Source: CATOSK01 sp034423195 (GTDB lineage Bacteria > Chloroflexota > Dehalococcoidia > Lucifugimonadales > UBA3495). From it: a stretch of 64,000 nt of DNA. The notes beneath the pieces were generated by a model. The model was given only the letters and a program-made list of their open reading frames with translations. It ran no database searches and was not told where the DNA came from. This document shows positions 34,529 through 44,016 of this stretch, piece after piece. A program made the position numbers and the translations under genes. Position 1 is the stretch's first letter, and each line of letters begins with the position of its first letter. The DNA lies in NCBI GenBank assembly GCA_034423195.1, contig DAOUIZ010000037.1:1-64000 (forward strand), in the 5' to 3' direction.

Positions 34529-34585
34529 CGTCATTCCCGCGCTTTCTCCCGTCATTCCCGCGTAGGCGGGAATCCAGACCCCCGT
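34529..34585. repeat. family A dispersed repeat (short copy)
   Basis: CGTCATTCCCGCG occurs twice in tandem (34529-34541 and about 34549-34562) and is followed by TAGGCGGGAATCCAGACCCC. TTCCCGC and GCGGGAA form a short stem. Confidence 0.7.
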
Positions 34586-34675
34586 CGTGCGCCCCCCGCA
34601 GTATCGTGTTGGCCGTTCATTGGCTGTTTAACCAAACTGGCAAAGCCTCACCCAGCGTGTGTGTCCTGTTCACAT

Positions 34676-35059
34676 TCAGGCCTTGGCTGTCAGGGGCTCC
34701 AGCACGTCCAGTAGCTCCGCCATGCTGGCCAAGTCCTCCCCGATGGTCACCGGGTCCAGGTCGCCGGTCAGCTCGTAGAAGTTTACGTGCAGGATCTCCG
34801 CCCGCCCGTGCAGGAAAGGAAGGCGGTCGTTGCCGCTTAGGCGGCGGGCCTGGTTCATTACCCGGTGGAAGTGGCTGTGCCGTTCGTACTCCCAGCCCTG
34901 GACGAGGGCCACGGCCTTGGCCATGTGGGCGGCCGCTCCCCAGCCCTTCTCGGATGCCTGGTGAAGGTCTCCGTCGGCCAGGTACTGGCCGGCCCTGTCG
35001 AGGAACTCGTGCGCCTGGGCTGTGTGCCTGGCCGCTTCGTTGCTGTTTCCGTTGACCAT
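34676..35059 (-). CDS. PaREP1/HEPN-like small helical protein
   Basis: This 127-residue all-helical protein is reminiscent of the PaREP1/HEPN-like group. The central ASEKGWGAAAHMAKAVALVQGWEYERHSH segment is the recognisable part. It contains Arg60-x4-His65 (RHSHFH), the spacing of the HEPN ribonuclease motif, although chance cannot be excluded. AAGGA lies just before ATG. It is downstream of the PPOX-type gene by 47 bases on the same strand. No nucleotidyltransferase partner is adjacent. A role in RNA binding or stress response is possible but unproven. Confidence 0.65.
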   Translation of the reverse strand: MVNGNSNEAARHTAQAHEFLDRAGQYLADGDLHQASEKGWGAAAHMAKAVALVQGWEYERHSHFHRVMNQARRLSGNDRLPFLHGRAEILHVNFYELTGDLDPVTIGEDLASMAELLDVLEPLTAKA

Positions 35060-35106
35060 GTCCTTCTCTTATTGGACGCTCTTGGCCTGAATGTCGACCG
35101 GCCCTC

Positions 35107-35526
35107 CTAGTCTGTTTCCTGGAGCACCTCGCCGGAAAGGGCCGTGACCCGCTCGACGTGGACCAGGACTGCGGCTCCGGTGCGCTCCGGGTCCCGGTCA
35201 AGCTCGGCCTGCACGGTGCGGGACATGACATCCTCGCGGACTGGGCCGCTCTCCACGACCTCTGCAGTCCCGTGGAACCGCCAGTTGATGCGGCGTTCCG
35301 CGTTCCGGTAGAACACGACGACCTGGGGATTGTCGGCCACGTTTTCCATGGCCGAGCGGCGGGCGCGTTCCCAGTAAGCCAGGGTGGTCGGATCATATAC
35401 CAGGACGCTTCCCTTCATGCTTATCTGGGGCCTCCCGTCGCCCGAGGCAGTGCCCACGATGCAGCAGCAGCCGTCGGCCAGGGCCTTGTCCAACAGTTCC
35501 TGCATTTCTCCGCTTATGTCAATCAA
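35107..35526 (-). CDS. pyridoxamine 5'-phosphate oxidase-like flavin/F420-binding protein
   Basis: This 139-residue split-barrel protein of the PPOX family has GTASGDGRPQISMKGSVLVYD near residue 25, a second strand with LAYWERARRSAMENVADNPQV, and the closing VHVERVTALSGE. Such proteins bind FMN, F420 or haem as dimers and reduce small molecules or act in redox stress. The start is uncertain: TTG at 35526 follows GGGGGAT, and the in-frame ATG at 35505 is an alternative. It is divergent from the large CHAT-STAND gene across about 300 bases, which hold a TATAAT. Confidence 0.85.
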   Translation of the reverse strand: MIDISGEMQELLDKALADGCCCIVGTASGDGRPQISMKGSVLVYDPTTLAYWERARRSAMENVADNPQVVVFYRNAERRINWRFHGTAEVVESGPVREDVMSRTVQAELDRDPERTGAAVLVHVERVTALSGEVLQETD

Positions 35527-35636
35527 TATCCCCCCGTATTTCCGTCATTAGCCGACTCTCGGAGCAATTACGCTGGAAAGCGAATCGAGGAGCGGCCATG
35601 CGTGACCACCGGCAACGGTGGCCGGACTGAATATAG

Positions 35637-35642
35637 TATAAT
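35637..35642 (+). promoter_or_regulatory. -10 element for the CHAT-STAND gene
   Basis: A perfect TATAAT lies 180 bases upstream of the GTG start. No convincing -35 hexamer is at the expected distance, so it may need an activator. The leader of about 170 bases has no gene. Confidence 0.45.
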
Positions 35643-35820
35643 GCGCTGGATTTCCCGAAAGCTCTCCAGCGCCCTCGACCGGCCCAAGCCGGGGACCCGG
35701 AGGCGCCGGGACAATGCGTAACAGTTACGAATACCGGCCGATTCTAGACCACCGGTTTCCGGTTGGCAACGACAGCGGCGCCAGTACCGGGGCCAGTCCG
35801 GCGTACACCAGGAGCAGGCA

Positions 35821-38800
35821 GTGTCCCAAGCGATTGAGATTCACGACCTACCCGAATCCGGCCAGCTGCAGGTTGTCTACCGTAAGCCGGACGCCACCCT
35901 CGAAGCCCCTCCCTCAGGATTCTCCAACCCGCTTGAACCATTCGACCACCGGGAACTCGACTGGTATTTCCGCGAGTACGCGGACCAGCCCTTCGGCCCC
36001 AGCCAGGCCCGTTCGGAGGCGGTGGAGACCGGGCTGAGAAACCTGGGACGGGTGCTGTTCGAATCAACGTTCAACGCCAACCCCGAATCGGCCGCCCTCT
36101 ACGCCCGGGCTTCCCAGGACGGCCTTGCCGAAACCCGCCTGGAAATTCTTTCCTCCCGTCAGGAGTTCCTGACCCTGCCCTGGGAACTTATGAACGAGAC
36201 GGAGGCGGGGTATCCGGCCACGCAGATGTCCGGCATCATCCGTCGCGGGCCAACCGAAGCCGCCGGTGAATTCGACGCGGACTTGCCGGCGGACCAGCTC
36301 AACGTCCTGCTCATCGCCCCCCGACCATCCCTGGAAGACAGCCTCTTCCGGGGAGGCTTGGCCTCCGAGACCGCCGTTGCCCTGGAGGGCCTGGAGGTGC
36401 AGGCCGAACTGGAATACGTCAGCCCCCCCAGCTTCCAGGGCTTGGCGGATGCCCTGCAGGGCAACCCCCGGTATTACCACGTTGTCCAGCTCGACGGAAT
36501 CACGGTCGGGGATGAGCCGGGAACGCTGGTCCTGGAAACCGGCGCGGGACCGGAGAAGGTGGAGACTGCCCAATTGGGCCGGACGCTGGCATCCGCCCAG
36601 GTGCCGGTGGCCTTCCTCACCGGGGCCGGAGACGGGCGCCAGGAATCCTGGGGCACGCTGGCGGGAGTGGCCTCGGACCTAGCCCACCACGGTGTCCCGG
36701 TGGTGGTGTGCCTCCCCTATCCGCTGGCGGACTCGGCCAGCCGGGAAATGTTTGTACGCCGGTTCTACGAGTCCCTGGCTGGCGGGATGGATGTCGCGGC
36801 CAGCGCGGCCGGCGCGCGCAACGCCCTGATGGAGTCGCCGGTGCGGGTGATTCTGTCCGGCAAGCAGGTGATGTGGGACTGGGTTGCGCCGGTCACCTTC
36901 CAGTCCCAAGAGTATTCCCCCCGGGCTATCGAAGGGGAAGAGCCCGACCCGTTGGCCCCGCCGATGCTCCAGCCCCAGCAGCAGGACGTAAACGTGGAGA
37001 TGCAGCTTCCCGCACCGGGGGCTTTCGGCCTCCTCGGCAGGCAGGGAGAACTGCACCGGCTGGAGCGAATGTTCACCGAGTCACCCACGGTGACGCTGAC
37101 CGGCCCCACCGGAGGCGGCAAGACGGAGCTCTGCCTGGGCCTGGCCCGCTGGTTCCAGAGGCTTGGCAGGAAACAGCGGCCTGGCGGGGTGTTCTACACA
37201 ACCTTCGAGGCTTCCCATCCCTCGGGGCTGGAGCGGATCGTCCATGAAATCGGGACCAGCGTGGCCGGCCTGGAGTTTCCCGATTTGAGCCTCGACCAGC
37301 AGCGGCAGTGGGTGGTGGAGTACCTGCAGCAGCATCCTTCCCTGCTTATCTGGGACAACGTGGAGAACGCGGCGGGTTTTCCGTCAGGATCGCCCGGGCT
37401 GCTTGAGCCGGAGGAACTGGGCGGGCTGAACGAGTTCATCGCCGGCGTGACCGGTGATGGACAGAGCTGGGTCCTGCTGGCAACGCGCAGGGATGGGGAG
37501 GACTGGCTGTCCGTCCCCCATCAAACCATGACCCTGCCCGGTCTGCAGGGCGGCGACCGCCGGGAACTGGCTGCCGCGATACTTTCCCAGGCCGGCGTTG
37601 AGCCGGGCCGGTTGTCCCCGGAAGTGGTGGATGTCATCGACTTCGTCGAGGGCAACCCCCTGGCAATGAAGATCGTCCTGCCCCGGTTGAAGGACCTGCC
37701 CGCCACGGCGCTCCTGGCCGAACTCCAGCGGACGCTGGAAAGCCTTCCCGAGTCGGCCCAGGAAGAAGGCAGGCCGACGGCTCTCACGGCGGCGATGGAA
37801 TTTTCCTGGGGAAAGATGTCCCGCCGCAGCCGGACCCACCTCCCCTTCCTCGCCCTGTTCCAGCGGCGGGTGATGATGGACATTCTCAACCACATGACCG
37901 GCGAGGCCGGGTACAAGGGAGCAATGGGTGAGGAACTGGGCTGGGGAGCGACCCGCACGCTGCTGCGGACGGGAATGGCCGATGGCTTCCTCGAAGGGGT
38001 ATCCCCCAGCGTGTACCAGATTCATCCCGCCTTGCCCTGGTTCTACGGGCGCAAGCTGGGACAGCAGGTGGCAACGGCCCGGCTGGGAGACTTGGAACAG
38101 GAGTACGTCCGGGTCTACGCGGACACGGCGGACTACTTCATGGAGTCCCTCTACGAAAACCAGGACGCCGGCGTCACGGCTATCCTGGCTGAGGAGGGCA
38201 ACCTCACCCAGGCCCTGGGCCTGGCCCTGGAGGCCCGCCATTGGGACAACGCCCAGTTGCTGGTCCAGCCCCTAGCCCAGGTCTACCGGATGCAGAAGCG
38301 TTTCGCAGAGCTGCGGCGCTTGCGGCGGCAGCTGCTGGAAGTCGTCGGCGTCACGGCGGAGGACGCGGCATCCAACGGAGCGGAGGAATTCTGGACCTAC
38401 CTGCTGGGCACGGAAGCCAGCGAGTCGGTCGACGTCGGCGATCTGGAGTACGCCGAGGACCTGAACCGCCGGCTGTACGAGTACCTCTCCGGCTTGGAGG
38501 GAAGCGACCAGGATCCCAGGGTGGCGGCGGTATCCCACCAGTTCGGGCAGATTGCCCTCCGCAGGTTCCGGCTGGACGAGGCGGCCGGCTGGTTCGAGCA
38601 GTCCCTGGGGATTATCGAGAACGGGGAGGACCAGGCGTCCGTGGCCGACGATTACTTCGCCTTGGGACAGGTGAAGCAGCATCAGCGCTACTACACCGAG
38701 GCCAAGGAGCTGTATCAGAAAGCCCTGGATATCCACCAGCGCCTCCCAGACGAGGAGGAGATGGTCAAGGACTATCGGGCCTTGGGAGCCGTGTCCCATC

Positions 38801-39495
38801 TCAGGTTCGAGTACCAGGAGGCGGACAGCTGGTACCAGCGGGCGCGGGCCATCGTCGAGGAACAGCGCGACGAGGAAACGGCGGTCCTGATTTTCCATGA
38901 GCTGGGGACGGTGTGCCACTCCCAGTACCTTTTCGACGAGGCCATCGACTACTACGAGCAGGCATTGAACCTGGCCGACCGCCTTGGAATGGAGGCGCAG
39001 ATGGCCGTGGAGTTCCACTACCTGGGCCTCCTCCAGCAGAACCGGGGCATCATCTACGACGAGGCCGAGGAGTGGTACGTCGCGGCTATGAACCAGTGGG
39101 AATTGGTGGGCAACCGCCGGGCGGTGGGGGATGAGTGCCGCCAGCTTGGAGTCCTGTTCCACGAGCAGAAGCGGTACGAGGACGCCGCCAGGTGGTACCA
39201 CCAGGCGCGGGAGATTTTCGAGGAGCTGGGGGACCTGCTCCGCTCGGCCCGCACCTACGGCCAGCTGGGGATGGTGGCCGAGGAGCAGGAGGATATTCCG
39301 GGGGCCCTGGAGTGGGTGGCTAAGACCTACCAGTTGGCGATGGACTACAACCTTCCCATGGTGGTCCAGGTGAAGGCGCACCTGGCCCGTCTGCGGGACA
39401 AGATGGGGCTGGACGGCTTCGAGCAATGGTGGCAGGACTTCACCGGCGAGCCCGCTCCAACGGACTTGGACGTGGATACCAGCACGGTTTTCTAG
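35821..39495 (+). CDS. CHAT-like / STAND NTPase / TPR protein with apparently inactive CHAT domain
   Basis: This 1224-residue cytoplasmic protein is in three parts. Residues about 1-370 look like a CHAT peptidase domain: LPWELMNE near 119, NVLLIAPRPS, and VVVCLPYPLADSASREMFVRRFYESL near 294-319. The catalytic positions are altered: the GHG His is replaced in VVQLDGITVG (221-230), and the Cys of LNAC by Ala269 in FLTGAGDGR. Residues about 400-720 form a STAND/NB-ARC NTPase with P-loop GPTGGGKT (428-435), Walker B LLIWDN (508-513) and EGNPLAM. A helical linker and about six TPR-like repeats follow (roughly 900-1190). GTG start, AGGAG upstream. Family analogues are signalling or immunity proteins. 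Confidence 0.85.
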   Translation: MSQAIEIHDLPESGQLQVVYRKPDATLEAPPSGFSNPLEPFDHRELDWYFREYADQPFGPSQARSEAVETGLRNLGRVLFESTFNANPESAALYARASQDGLAETRLEILSSRQEFLTLPWELMNETEAGYPATQMSGIIRRGPTEAAGEFDADLPADQLNVLLIAPRPSLEDSLFRGGLASETAVALEGLEVQAELEYVSPPSFQGLADALQGNPRYYHVVQLDGITVGDEPGTLVLETGAGPEKVETAQLGRTLASAQVPVAFLTGAGDGRQESWGTLAGVASDLAHHGVPVVVCLPYPLADSASREMFVRRFYESLAGGMDVAASAAGARNALMESPVRVILSGKQVMWDWVAPVTFQSQEYSPRAIEGEEPDPLAPPMLQPQQQDVNVEMQLPAPGAFGLLGRQGELHRLERMFTESPTVTLTGPTGGGKTELCLGLARWFQRLGRKQRPGGVFYTTFEASHPSGLERIVHEIGTSVAGLEFPDLSLDQQRQWVVEYLQQHPSLLIWDNVENAAGFPSGSPGLLEPEELGGLNEFIAGVTGDGQSWVLLATRRDGEDWLSVPHQTMTLPGLQGGDRRELAAAILSQAGVEPGRLSPEVVDVIDFVEGNPLAMKIVLPRLKDLPATALLAELQRTLESLPESAQEEGRPTALTAAMEFSWGKMSRRSRTHLPFLALFQRRVMMDILNHMTGEAGYKGAMGEELGWGATRTLLRTGMADGFLEGVSPSVYQIHPALPWFYGRKLGQQVATARLGDLEQEYVRVYADTADYFMESLYENQDAGVTAILAEEGNLTQALGLALEARHWDNAQLLVQPLAQVYRMQKRFAELRRLRRQLLEVVGVTAEDAASNGAEEFWTYLLGTEASESVDVGDLEYAEDLNRRLYEYLSGLEGSDQDPRVAAVSHQFGQIALRRFRLDEAAGWFEQSLGIIENGEDQASVADDYFALGQVKQHQRYYTEAKELYQKALDIHQRLPDEEEMVKDYRALGAVSHLRFEYQEADSWYQRARAIVEEQRDEETAVLIFHELGTVCHSQYLFDEAIDYYEQALNLADRLGMEAQMAVEFHYLGLLQQNRGIIYDEAEEWYVAAMNQWELVGNRRAVGDECRQLGVLFHEQKRYEDAARWYHQAREIFEELGDLLRSARTYGQLGMVAEEQEDIPGALEWVAKTYQLAMDYNLPMVVQVKAHLARLRDKMGLDGFEQWWQDFTGEPAPTDLDVDTSTVF

Positions 39496-39583
39496 CCCGG
39501 TAGCCGGTGCATCCCCATTCCAGGGCAGTAATCTGCTATGAGTGAGCTGCCGTCTCAGAGGGCGGCCCCACCGGAGGCAATTC

Positions 39584-41572
39584 ATGGGAGTATCCAGGAT
39601 AGAAGTCCACAACCGGCAGCCCTACTGCGACGGTAAGCCCTTCGGTAACGCCGGTCCTTACGAGTTGCTCGAAGGCACGGCGTTCTTCTCCGTGGACCCC
39701 GGTCATCCCGACAACAGCCTGATTGCGGATATCGAGCTGGCGCCGCGAAATGATGCGGGGATGGTCTGTTTTTCAGCGCCCTTGCGCATTTTGCGTCCGG
39801 CGGAAACAGGCCGGGGATGCCGCACGGTTTTCCTGGACGTGGTGAACCGGGGACGCGGGCGGGCTCTGAAGCTGATTAACGACGCCCCGGATGACGGAGA
39901 CCCGCTGGACCCTCCCGACCCGGGGAACGGGTTCCTGATGCGGCAGGGCTACACGGTGGCCTGGTGCGGCTGGCAGCACGACGTCCCCGGGGTGCCCGGC
40001 CTGCTGGGGATAGACGTTCCCCAGGCGGTGCACGAGGACGGGCCGGTCTCCGGCAGGATGGCCGTGACCTTCCAGCCCTCTGCGGCATCGGACGTACAGA
40101 TGCTGTCGGAGCGCGGCCACCGTCCCTATCCAACCAACCACCTGGAGGACTGGGAAGCCACCCTGGCCGTCCGTGATTCCGAGGAAGGGGAGCCACGCTC
40201 GCTGCCCCGCGACCAGTGGCATTTTGCCCATGTCGAGGCTGGACGGCGGGTCCCGGATCCGGCGCACATTCACCTGGAGTCCGGGTTCCAGCCCGGCCGG
40301 ATCTACGATGTAACCTTCTCCACCAGCCACGCCCCGGTCGCGGGACTCGGTCTGCTGGCCACCCGGGACTTCATTTCCTTCTTGAGGTACGGTTCCTCGG
40401 CGGAAGGCAACCCCTGCACTGGGGAAATTGACCTGGCCCTGGGATTCGGCCAGTCCCAGAGCGGACGGTTCCTGAAGCACCTGCTGTACCTTGGGCTGAA
40501 CCTGGACGAGGGGGGCCGGAAGGTATTCGACGGGGTCATCGCCCATGTCGCGGGCGCCCGGCGGGGCGAGTTCAACCAGCGGTTTGCCCAACCCTCCACG
40601 GCCCACCGCCGCAGCATGAGCAACCTGTTCCCCTTCACCGACGCCCCTGAAACCGATGCCGAACTAGGCGCTGCGGAAGGGCTCCTCGACCGCCAGCGGG
40701 CCAGGGGCGGCGTGCCCAGGATTTTCCTGATGAACTCCGCCTCGGAATACTGGTGGGCGCACCTCTCGCTGATCCACACCGACGTCAGCGGCGCCAGGGA
40801 CATCGAACCGTCTGATGATGTCCGCATCTACTACTATGCGGGGACCCAGCACGCCTCCGGGAACTTCCCGCTGGCCGGCGGCGAAGGCCCTGGGGAGACC
40901 CGGGGACAGCAGCCCTTCAACTGGGTCGATTACCGCCCGGTGCTGCGGGCGTCCGTTGCAAACCTCGACGCCTGGGTCCGGTCCGGCATAGCCCCGCCTC
41001 CCAGTTGCCACCCCCGCCTGTCCGACGGAACGCTGGTCACCCCCGATGCGGTGGCCCCTGCCTTCCGCGCCATCCCGGGAGTCAATTTCCCGGTCTACCT
41101 GAAGCGGTTTTCGCGCCTCCATTTCGACCCGGCGGTAAGCTCGGCGGAAAACCTCCCCGCCGGCATCGGCAGCCCCTACCCCCTCCTGGCTCCGGCGGTG
41201 GACGCCGACGGAAACGAGCTGGCCGGAATCAGGCTGCCCGACATTTCCGTGCCCCTCGCCACCAACGCTGGCTGGAACCTCCGGCATCCGTCGGTCGGCG
41301 CGGAGGGACAGGTCATTGGGACCACCGGCGCCACCATCCCCTTTGCCGTGACCCGGGAGGAACGGGAAGCCAGGCAGGACCCCCGCCCATCCATCGAAGA
41401 GCGTTACGAGTCCAGGGATGCCTATCTGGCCCAGGTCGGGGAAGCCGCCTCCGGCCTGGCTGGCCGGGGTTTCCTCCTTCTTGAGGATTTGGAAACCGTA
41501 ACCAGGCACGCCGGAGAACGGTTTGACGCCCTGACCGCCGGGGCCAGGCAGCCCCAACCGGCGGACAATTAA
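39584..41572 (+). CDS. large alpha/beta-hydrolase-domain protein (PF20091-like), copy 2
   Basis: This 662-residue paralogue of the protein at 16344-18326 shares DVVNRGRGRALKLIND, GNGFLMRQGYTVAWCGWQ, GFGQSQSGRFLKH (nucleophile Ser in SQSG), the NLFPFTDAPETD region and AGTQHASGNFPLAGGEGP. It has no signal peptide. The ATG at 39584 has GGAGG 6 bases upstream; the 14-codon extension of the frame is not conserved. It starts a three-gene rightward cluster with an LLM oxidoreductase (56-base gap) and MmgE/PrpD (58-base gap). A hydrolase acting on a bulky ester, lactone or amide is plausible; substrate unknown. Confidence 0.87.
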   Translation: MGVSRIEVHNRQPYCDGKPFGNAGPYELLEGTAFFSVDPGHPDNSLIADIELAPRNDAGMVCFSAPLRILRPAETGRGCRTVFLDVVNRGRGRALKLINDAPDDGDPLDPPDPGNGFLMRQGYTVAWCGWQHDVPGVPGLLGIDVPQAVHEDGPVSGRMAVTFQPSAASDVQMLSERGHRPYPTNHLEDWEATLAVRDSEEGEPRSLPRDQWHFAHVEAGRRVPDPAHIHLESGFQPGRIYDVTFSTSHAPVAGLGLLATRDFISFLRYGSSAEGNPCTGEIDLALGFGQSQSGRFLKHLLYLGLNLDEGGRKVFDGVIAHVAGARRGEFNQRFAQPSTAHRRSMSNLFPFTDAPETDAELGAAEGLLDRQRARGGVPRIFLMNSASEYWWAHLSLIHTDVSGARDIEPSDDVRIYYYAGTQHASGNFPLAGGEGPGETRGQQPFNWVDYRPVLRASVANLDAWVRSGIAPPPSCHPRLSDGTLVTPDAVAPAFRAIPGVNFPVYLKRFSRLHFDPAVSSAENLPAGIGSPYPLLAPAVDADGNELAGIRLPDISVPLATNAGWNLRHPSVGAEGQVIGTTGATIPFAVTREEREARQDPRPSIEERYESRDAYLAQVGEAASGLAGRGFLLLEDLETVTRHAGERFDALTAGARQPQPADN

Positions 41573-41628
41573 CCGTCGGACTACTACCGGAACCATACCC
41601 GCAGACCAGCCGCCGCAAGGAGAGCGCG

Positions 41629-42471
41629 ATGAACATAGGCACCTCGGTACCCTTGCCCGCTTACACCATAGACCCGGCATTCATGGCCCGGAAGGCCGAG
41701 GAGCTGGGTTTCGATTCCATCTGGTACGCCGAACACCCCATTCTGCCGGTTAACAGTGACAGTCCCTTCCCCAGTGGCGGCCCCATCCCCGAGACCTACG
41801 CCCACTTCTCCGACCCCTACATTTCCCTCGCCCGGGCTTCCTCGGTGACCACCACCATCAAGTTGGCCACCGGAATTACCCTGGTGCCGGAACGCAACCC
41901 CCTGGTGCTGGCCAAGGCCATCGCCACCCTCGACCGTTACAGCGGAGGCCGGTTCATGTTCGGCATCGGAGCTGGCTGGAACCGGGAAGAAACGGAAATC
42001 ATGGGCGGGGACTTCGACCACCGCTGGACCCAGACCCGGGAAGCCGTGGCCGTGCTGAAAGAGCTGTGGACCAAGGACGAAGCCGAGTTCCACGGCCGTT
42101 ACTACGACTTCCCCCCGGTCAAGTGCAACCCCAAGCCGGTGCAGGACCCCCATCCGCCCGTAATTCTCGGCGGTATGGCCCGCAACGTCCTGCGGCGCGT
42201 TGCCACCTGGGGCGATGGCTGGATGCCCAACCGCATCAGCCCTGCGGACCTGGAACGGAGCCGCGCTACCCTGGACAACCTGGCGGCGGAGCTTGGCCGG
42301 GATCCGGCATCCCTGACGATAACCGTCTACGGACAGGACCCCAACCTCGAAGCCCTGCGTTCCCTTTTCGACGCCGGGGCCGACCGGGTGGTGGTCCGCC
42401 CCGATTTCGTCGAAACCGAAGCCGAGATGGGAGAGCAGCTGGAGCGGATCGCGGAAGCGGTCATCCGCTGA
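41629..42471 (+). CDS. LLM-class F420-dependent oxidoreductase
   Basis: This 280-residue TIM-barrel protein belongs to the luciferase-like monooxygenase family and probably uses F420 or FMN. The N-terminal AEELGFDSIWYAEHP, the central SGGRFMFGIGAGWNREETEIMG near residue 108 and PVILGGMARNVLRRVATWGDGWMP near 180 match the TIGR03619-type F420 subgroup. AGGAG precedes ATG. As a member of a cluster with a large hydrolase and MmgE/PrpD, it may oxidise or reduce an intermediate of the same pathway. No flavin reductase partner is adjacent. The substrate is unknown. Confidence 0.9.
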   Translation: MNIGTSVPLPAYTIDPAFMARKAEELGFDSIWYAEHPILPVNSDSPFPSGGPIPETYAHFSDPYISLARASSVTTTIKLATGITLVPERNPLVLAKAIATLDRYSGGRFMFGIGAGWNREETEIMGGDFDHRWTQTREAVAVLKELWTKDEAEFHGRYYDFPPVKCNPKPVQDPHPPVILGGMARNVLRRVATWGDGWMPNRISPADLERSRATLDNLAAELGRDPASLTITVYGQDPNLEALRSLFDAGADRVVVRPDFVETEAEMGEQLERIAEAVIR

Positions 42472-42529
42472 TCCCATTGCCTACCCCGTCGCGCCCATCA
42501 AGCTGAAGCAACCTGGAGGACCACGAGGA

Positions 42530-43882
42530 ATGGACCAAACATCACAGCTGCTGAGTTCCTACGCCTGCCGCCTTTCTTACGAAGACCTGAGCCCGGCGAC
42601 CGTGCATCAGATTAAGAGAACGGTGGTGGACACCTTCGGGTGCGCCATCGGGGGATACCTGTCGGAGCCGGCCAAGATTGCCCGGCGGTTGGCCGCCGGG
42701 GTCAACAGCGTTGCCCCTTCCCGCATCATCGGCACCGGGGATTACAGCTCGATGGACCTGGCCGGGTTCGCCAACGGCGTGATGGTGCGCTACCTGGACT
42801 GCAATGACTCCTACTTTTCCCCTGGGGGCGGGCATCCCAGCGACATGATCCCCGCGGCCCTGGCCGTGGGAGACACCTTGAGCGCCGACGGGCCGTCGTT
42901 GATCACGGCCATCGCCCTGGCCTACGAGGTATTCTGCCGTATCTCCGACGAGGTGCCCGAATCGGGCTGGGACCAGGGCATCTTCAGCGTCATCGGCGCC
43001 GCCTGTGCCGCCGGTAAGCTCATGGACCTGGACGAGGAGCAGATGGCCCACGCCATTTCCCTCGCGGCGGTCCCCAACATCCCCCTGAGGGTGACCCGCA
43101 TGGGTGAGCTTTCCATGTGGAAGGGATGCGCCGCCGCCAGCGCGACCCGGGCTGGCATCTTCGCCGCCCAGTTGGCCGCCGAAGGGATGAACGGCCCCTT
43201 CGAGCCCTTCGAGGGGAGAAAAGGTCTGTGGGAATCGGCCTTGGGCCGCGACATCCGGTTGGACAGGATGGGGGGAGGGGACGAACCCTTCCTCATCACC
43301 CAGAACACCTTCAAGTTCTACCCATCGCAGATTCACACCCAGAATCCCATCGGGCTGGCCATCGACCTCCATTCCCGGGTTGACGTCGCCGACATCGAGT
43401 CCATCCATATCAGTAGCTACCACAGCGCGGTCAGCAGCGCGTCCACCGAGCCGGAGAAGTGGGACCCCAAGACCCGGGAAACCGCCGACCACAGCATACC
43501 CTTCCTGGTGGCCGTCGGGCTGCGGGACGGCGCGGTAACCCCGGCCACCTTCACCCCGGACCGCATCGCCGACCCGTCGCTCCGCCCCATACTGGCCAAG
43601 ATGACCATCGAAGAGGACCCGGCCTTCACGGAAAAATACCCGTCGGAGTACAACTGCCGGATCGAAGTCAGGACCAGGTCCGGGGCGGGTTATGTTGCCT
43701 CCGGGCCTTATCCCAAGGGCCACCGCAACAACCCATTGAGCGACGCCGAGGTCAGCGAGAAATTCCGCCGTCTGGCAACTCCCATGCTCTCCGATGAACA
43801 ATGCGGCGAGGCCCTGGGACTGTTGTGGAGCCTGGAGCAGCAGCTCGACATGGACGACGTATTTGATGCGCTGGTAGTATAG
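42530..43882 (+). CDS. MmgE/PrpD family protein
   Basis: This 450-residue member of the MmgE/PrpD family includes 2-methylcitrate dehydratase, cis-aconitate decarboxylase and iminodisuccinate epimerase. It shows VVDTFGCAIGGY near residue 33, FANGVMVRYLDCNDSY near 78, HPSDMIPAALAVGD near 102 and FKFYPSQIHTQNPI near 263. There are no prpB/prpC genes nearby, so a 2-methylcitrate cycle is not supported. GGAGG lies upstream of ATG. It follows the LLM oxidoreductase closely and ends the cluster. It could act as an isomerase, dehydratase or epimerase on a dicarboxylic or related acid. Confidence 0.9.
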   Translation: MDQTSQLLSSYACRLSYEDLSPATVHQIKRTVVDTFGCAIGGYLSEPAKIARRLAAGVNSVAPSRIIGTGDYSSMDLAGFANGVMVRYLDCNDSYFSPGGGHPSDMIPAALAVGDTLSADGPSLITAIALAYEVFCRISDEVPESGWDQGIFSVIGAACAAGKLMDLDEEQMAHAISLAAVPNIPLRVTRMGELSMWKGCAAASATRAGIFAAQLAAEGMNGPFEPFEGRKGLWESALGRDIRLDRMGGGDEPFLITQNTFKFYPSQIHTQNPIGLAIDLHSRVDVADIESIHISSYHSAVSSASTEPEKWDPKTRETADHSIPFLVAVGLRDGAVTPATFTPDRIADPSLRPILAKMTIEEDPAFTEKYPSEYNCRIEVRTRSGAGYVASGPYPKGHRNNPLSDAEVSEKFRRLATPMLSDEQCGEALGLLWSLEQQLDMDDVFDALVV

Positions 43883-44016
43883 GAGCCGTTTTCGCCGTAG
43901 AATCGGGTCCCGGTGGGCTTCACCCGCGGGTTTGTGCCTGGGGTTTTCGGGAGGTGGCGTGGTGGCCGGGACGGGGGGAATCCGGGGAATCCGATGCGGT
44001 GTCCGGCACGTATTAG

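Noticed and set aside
42530..43882. Part of a 2-methylcitrate (propionate) pathway
   Set aside because: No prpB, prpC or prpR neighbours; MmgE/PrpD members have many other roles.
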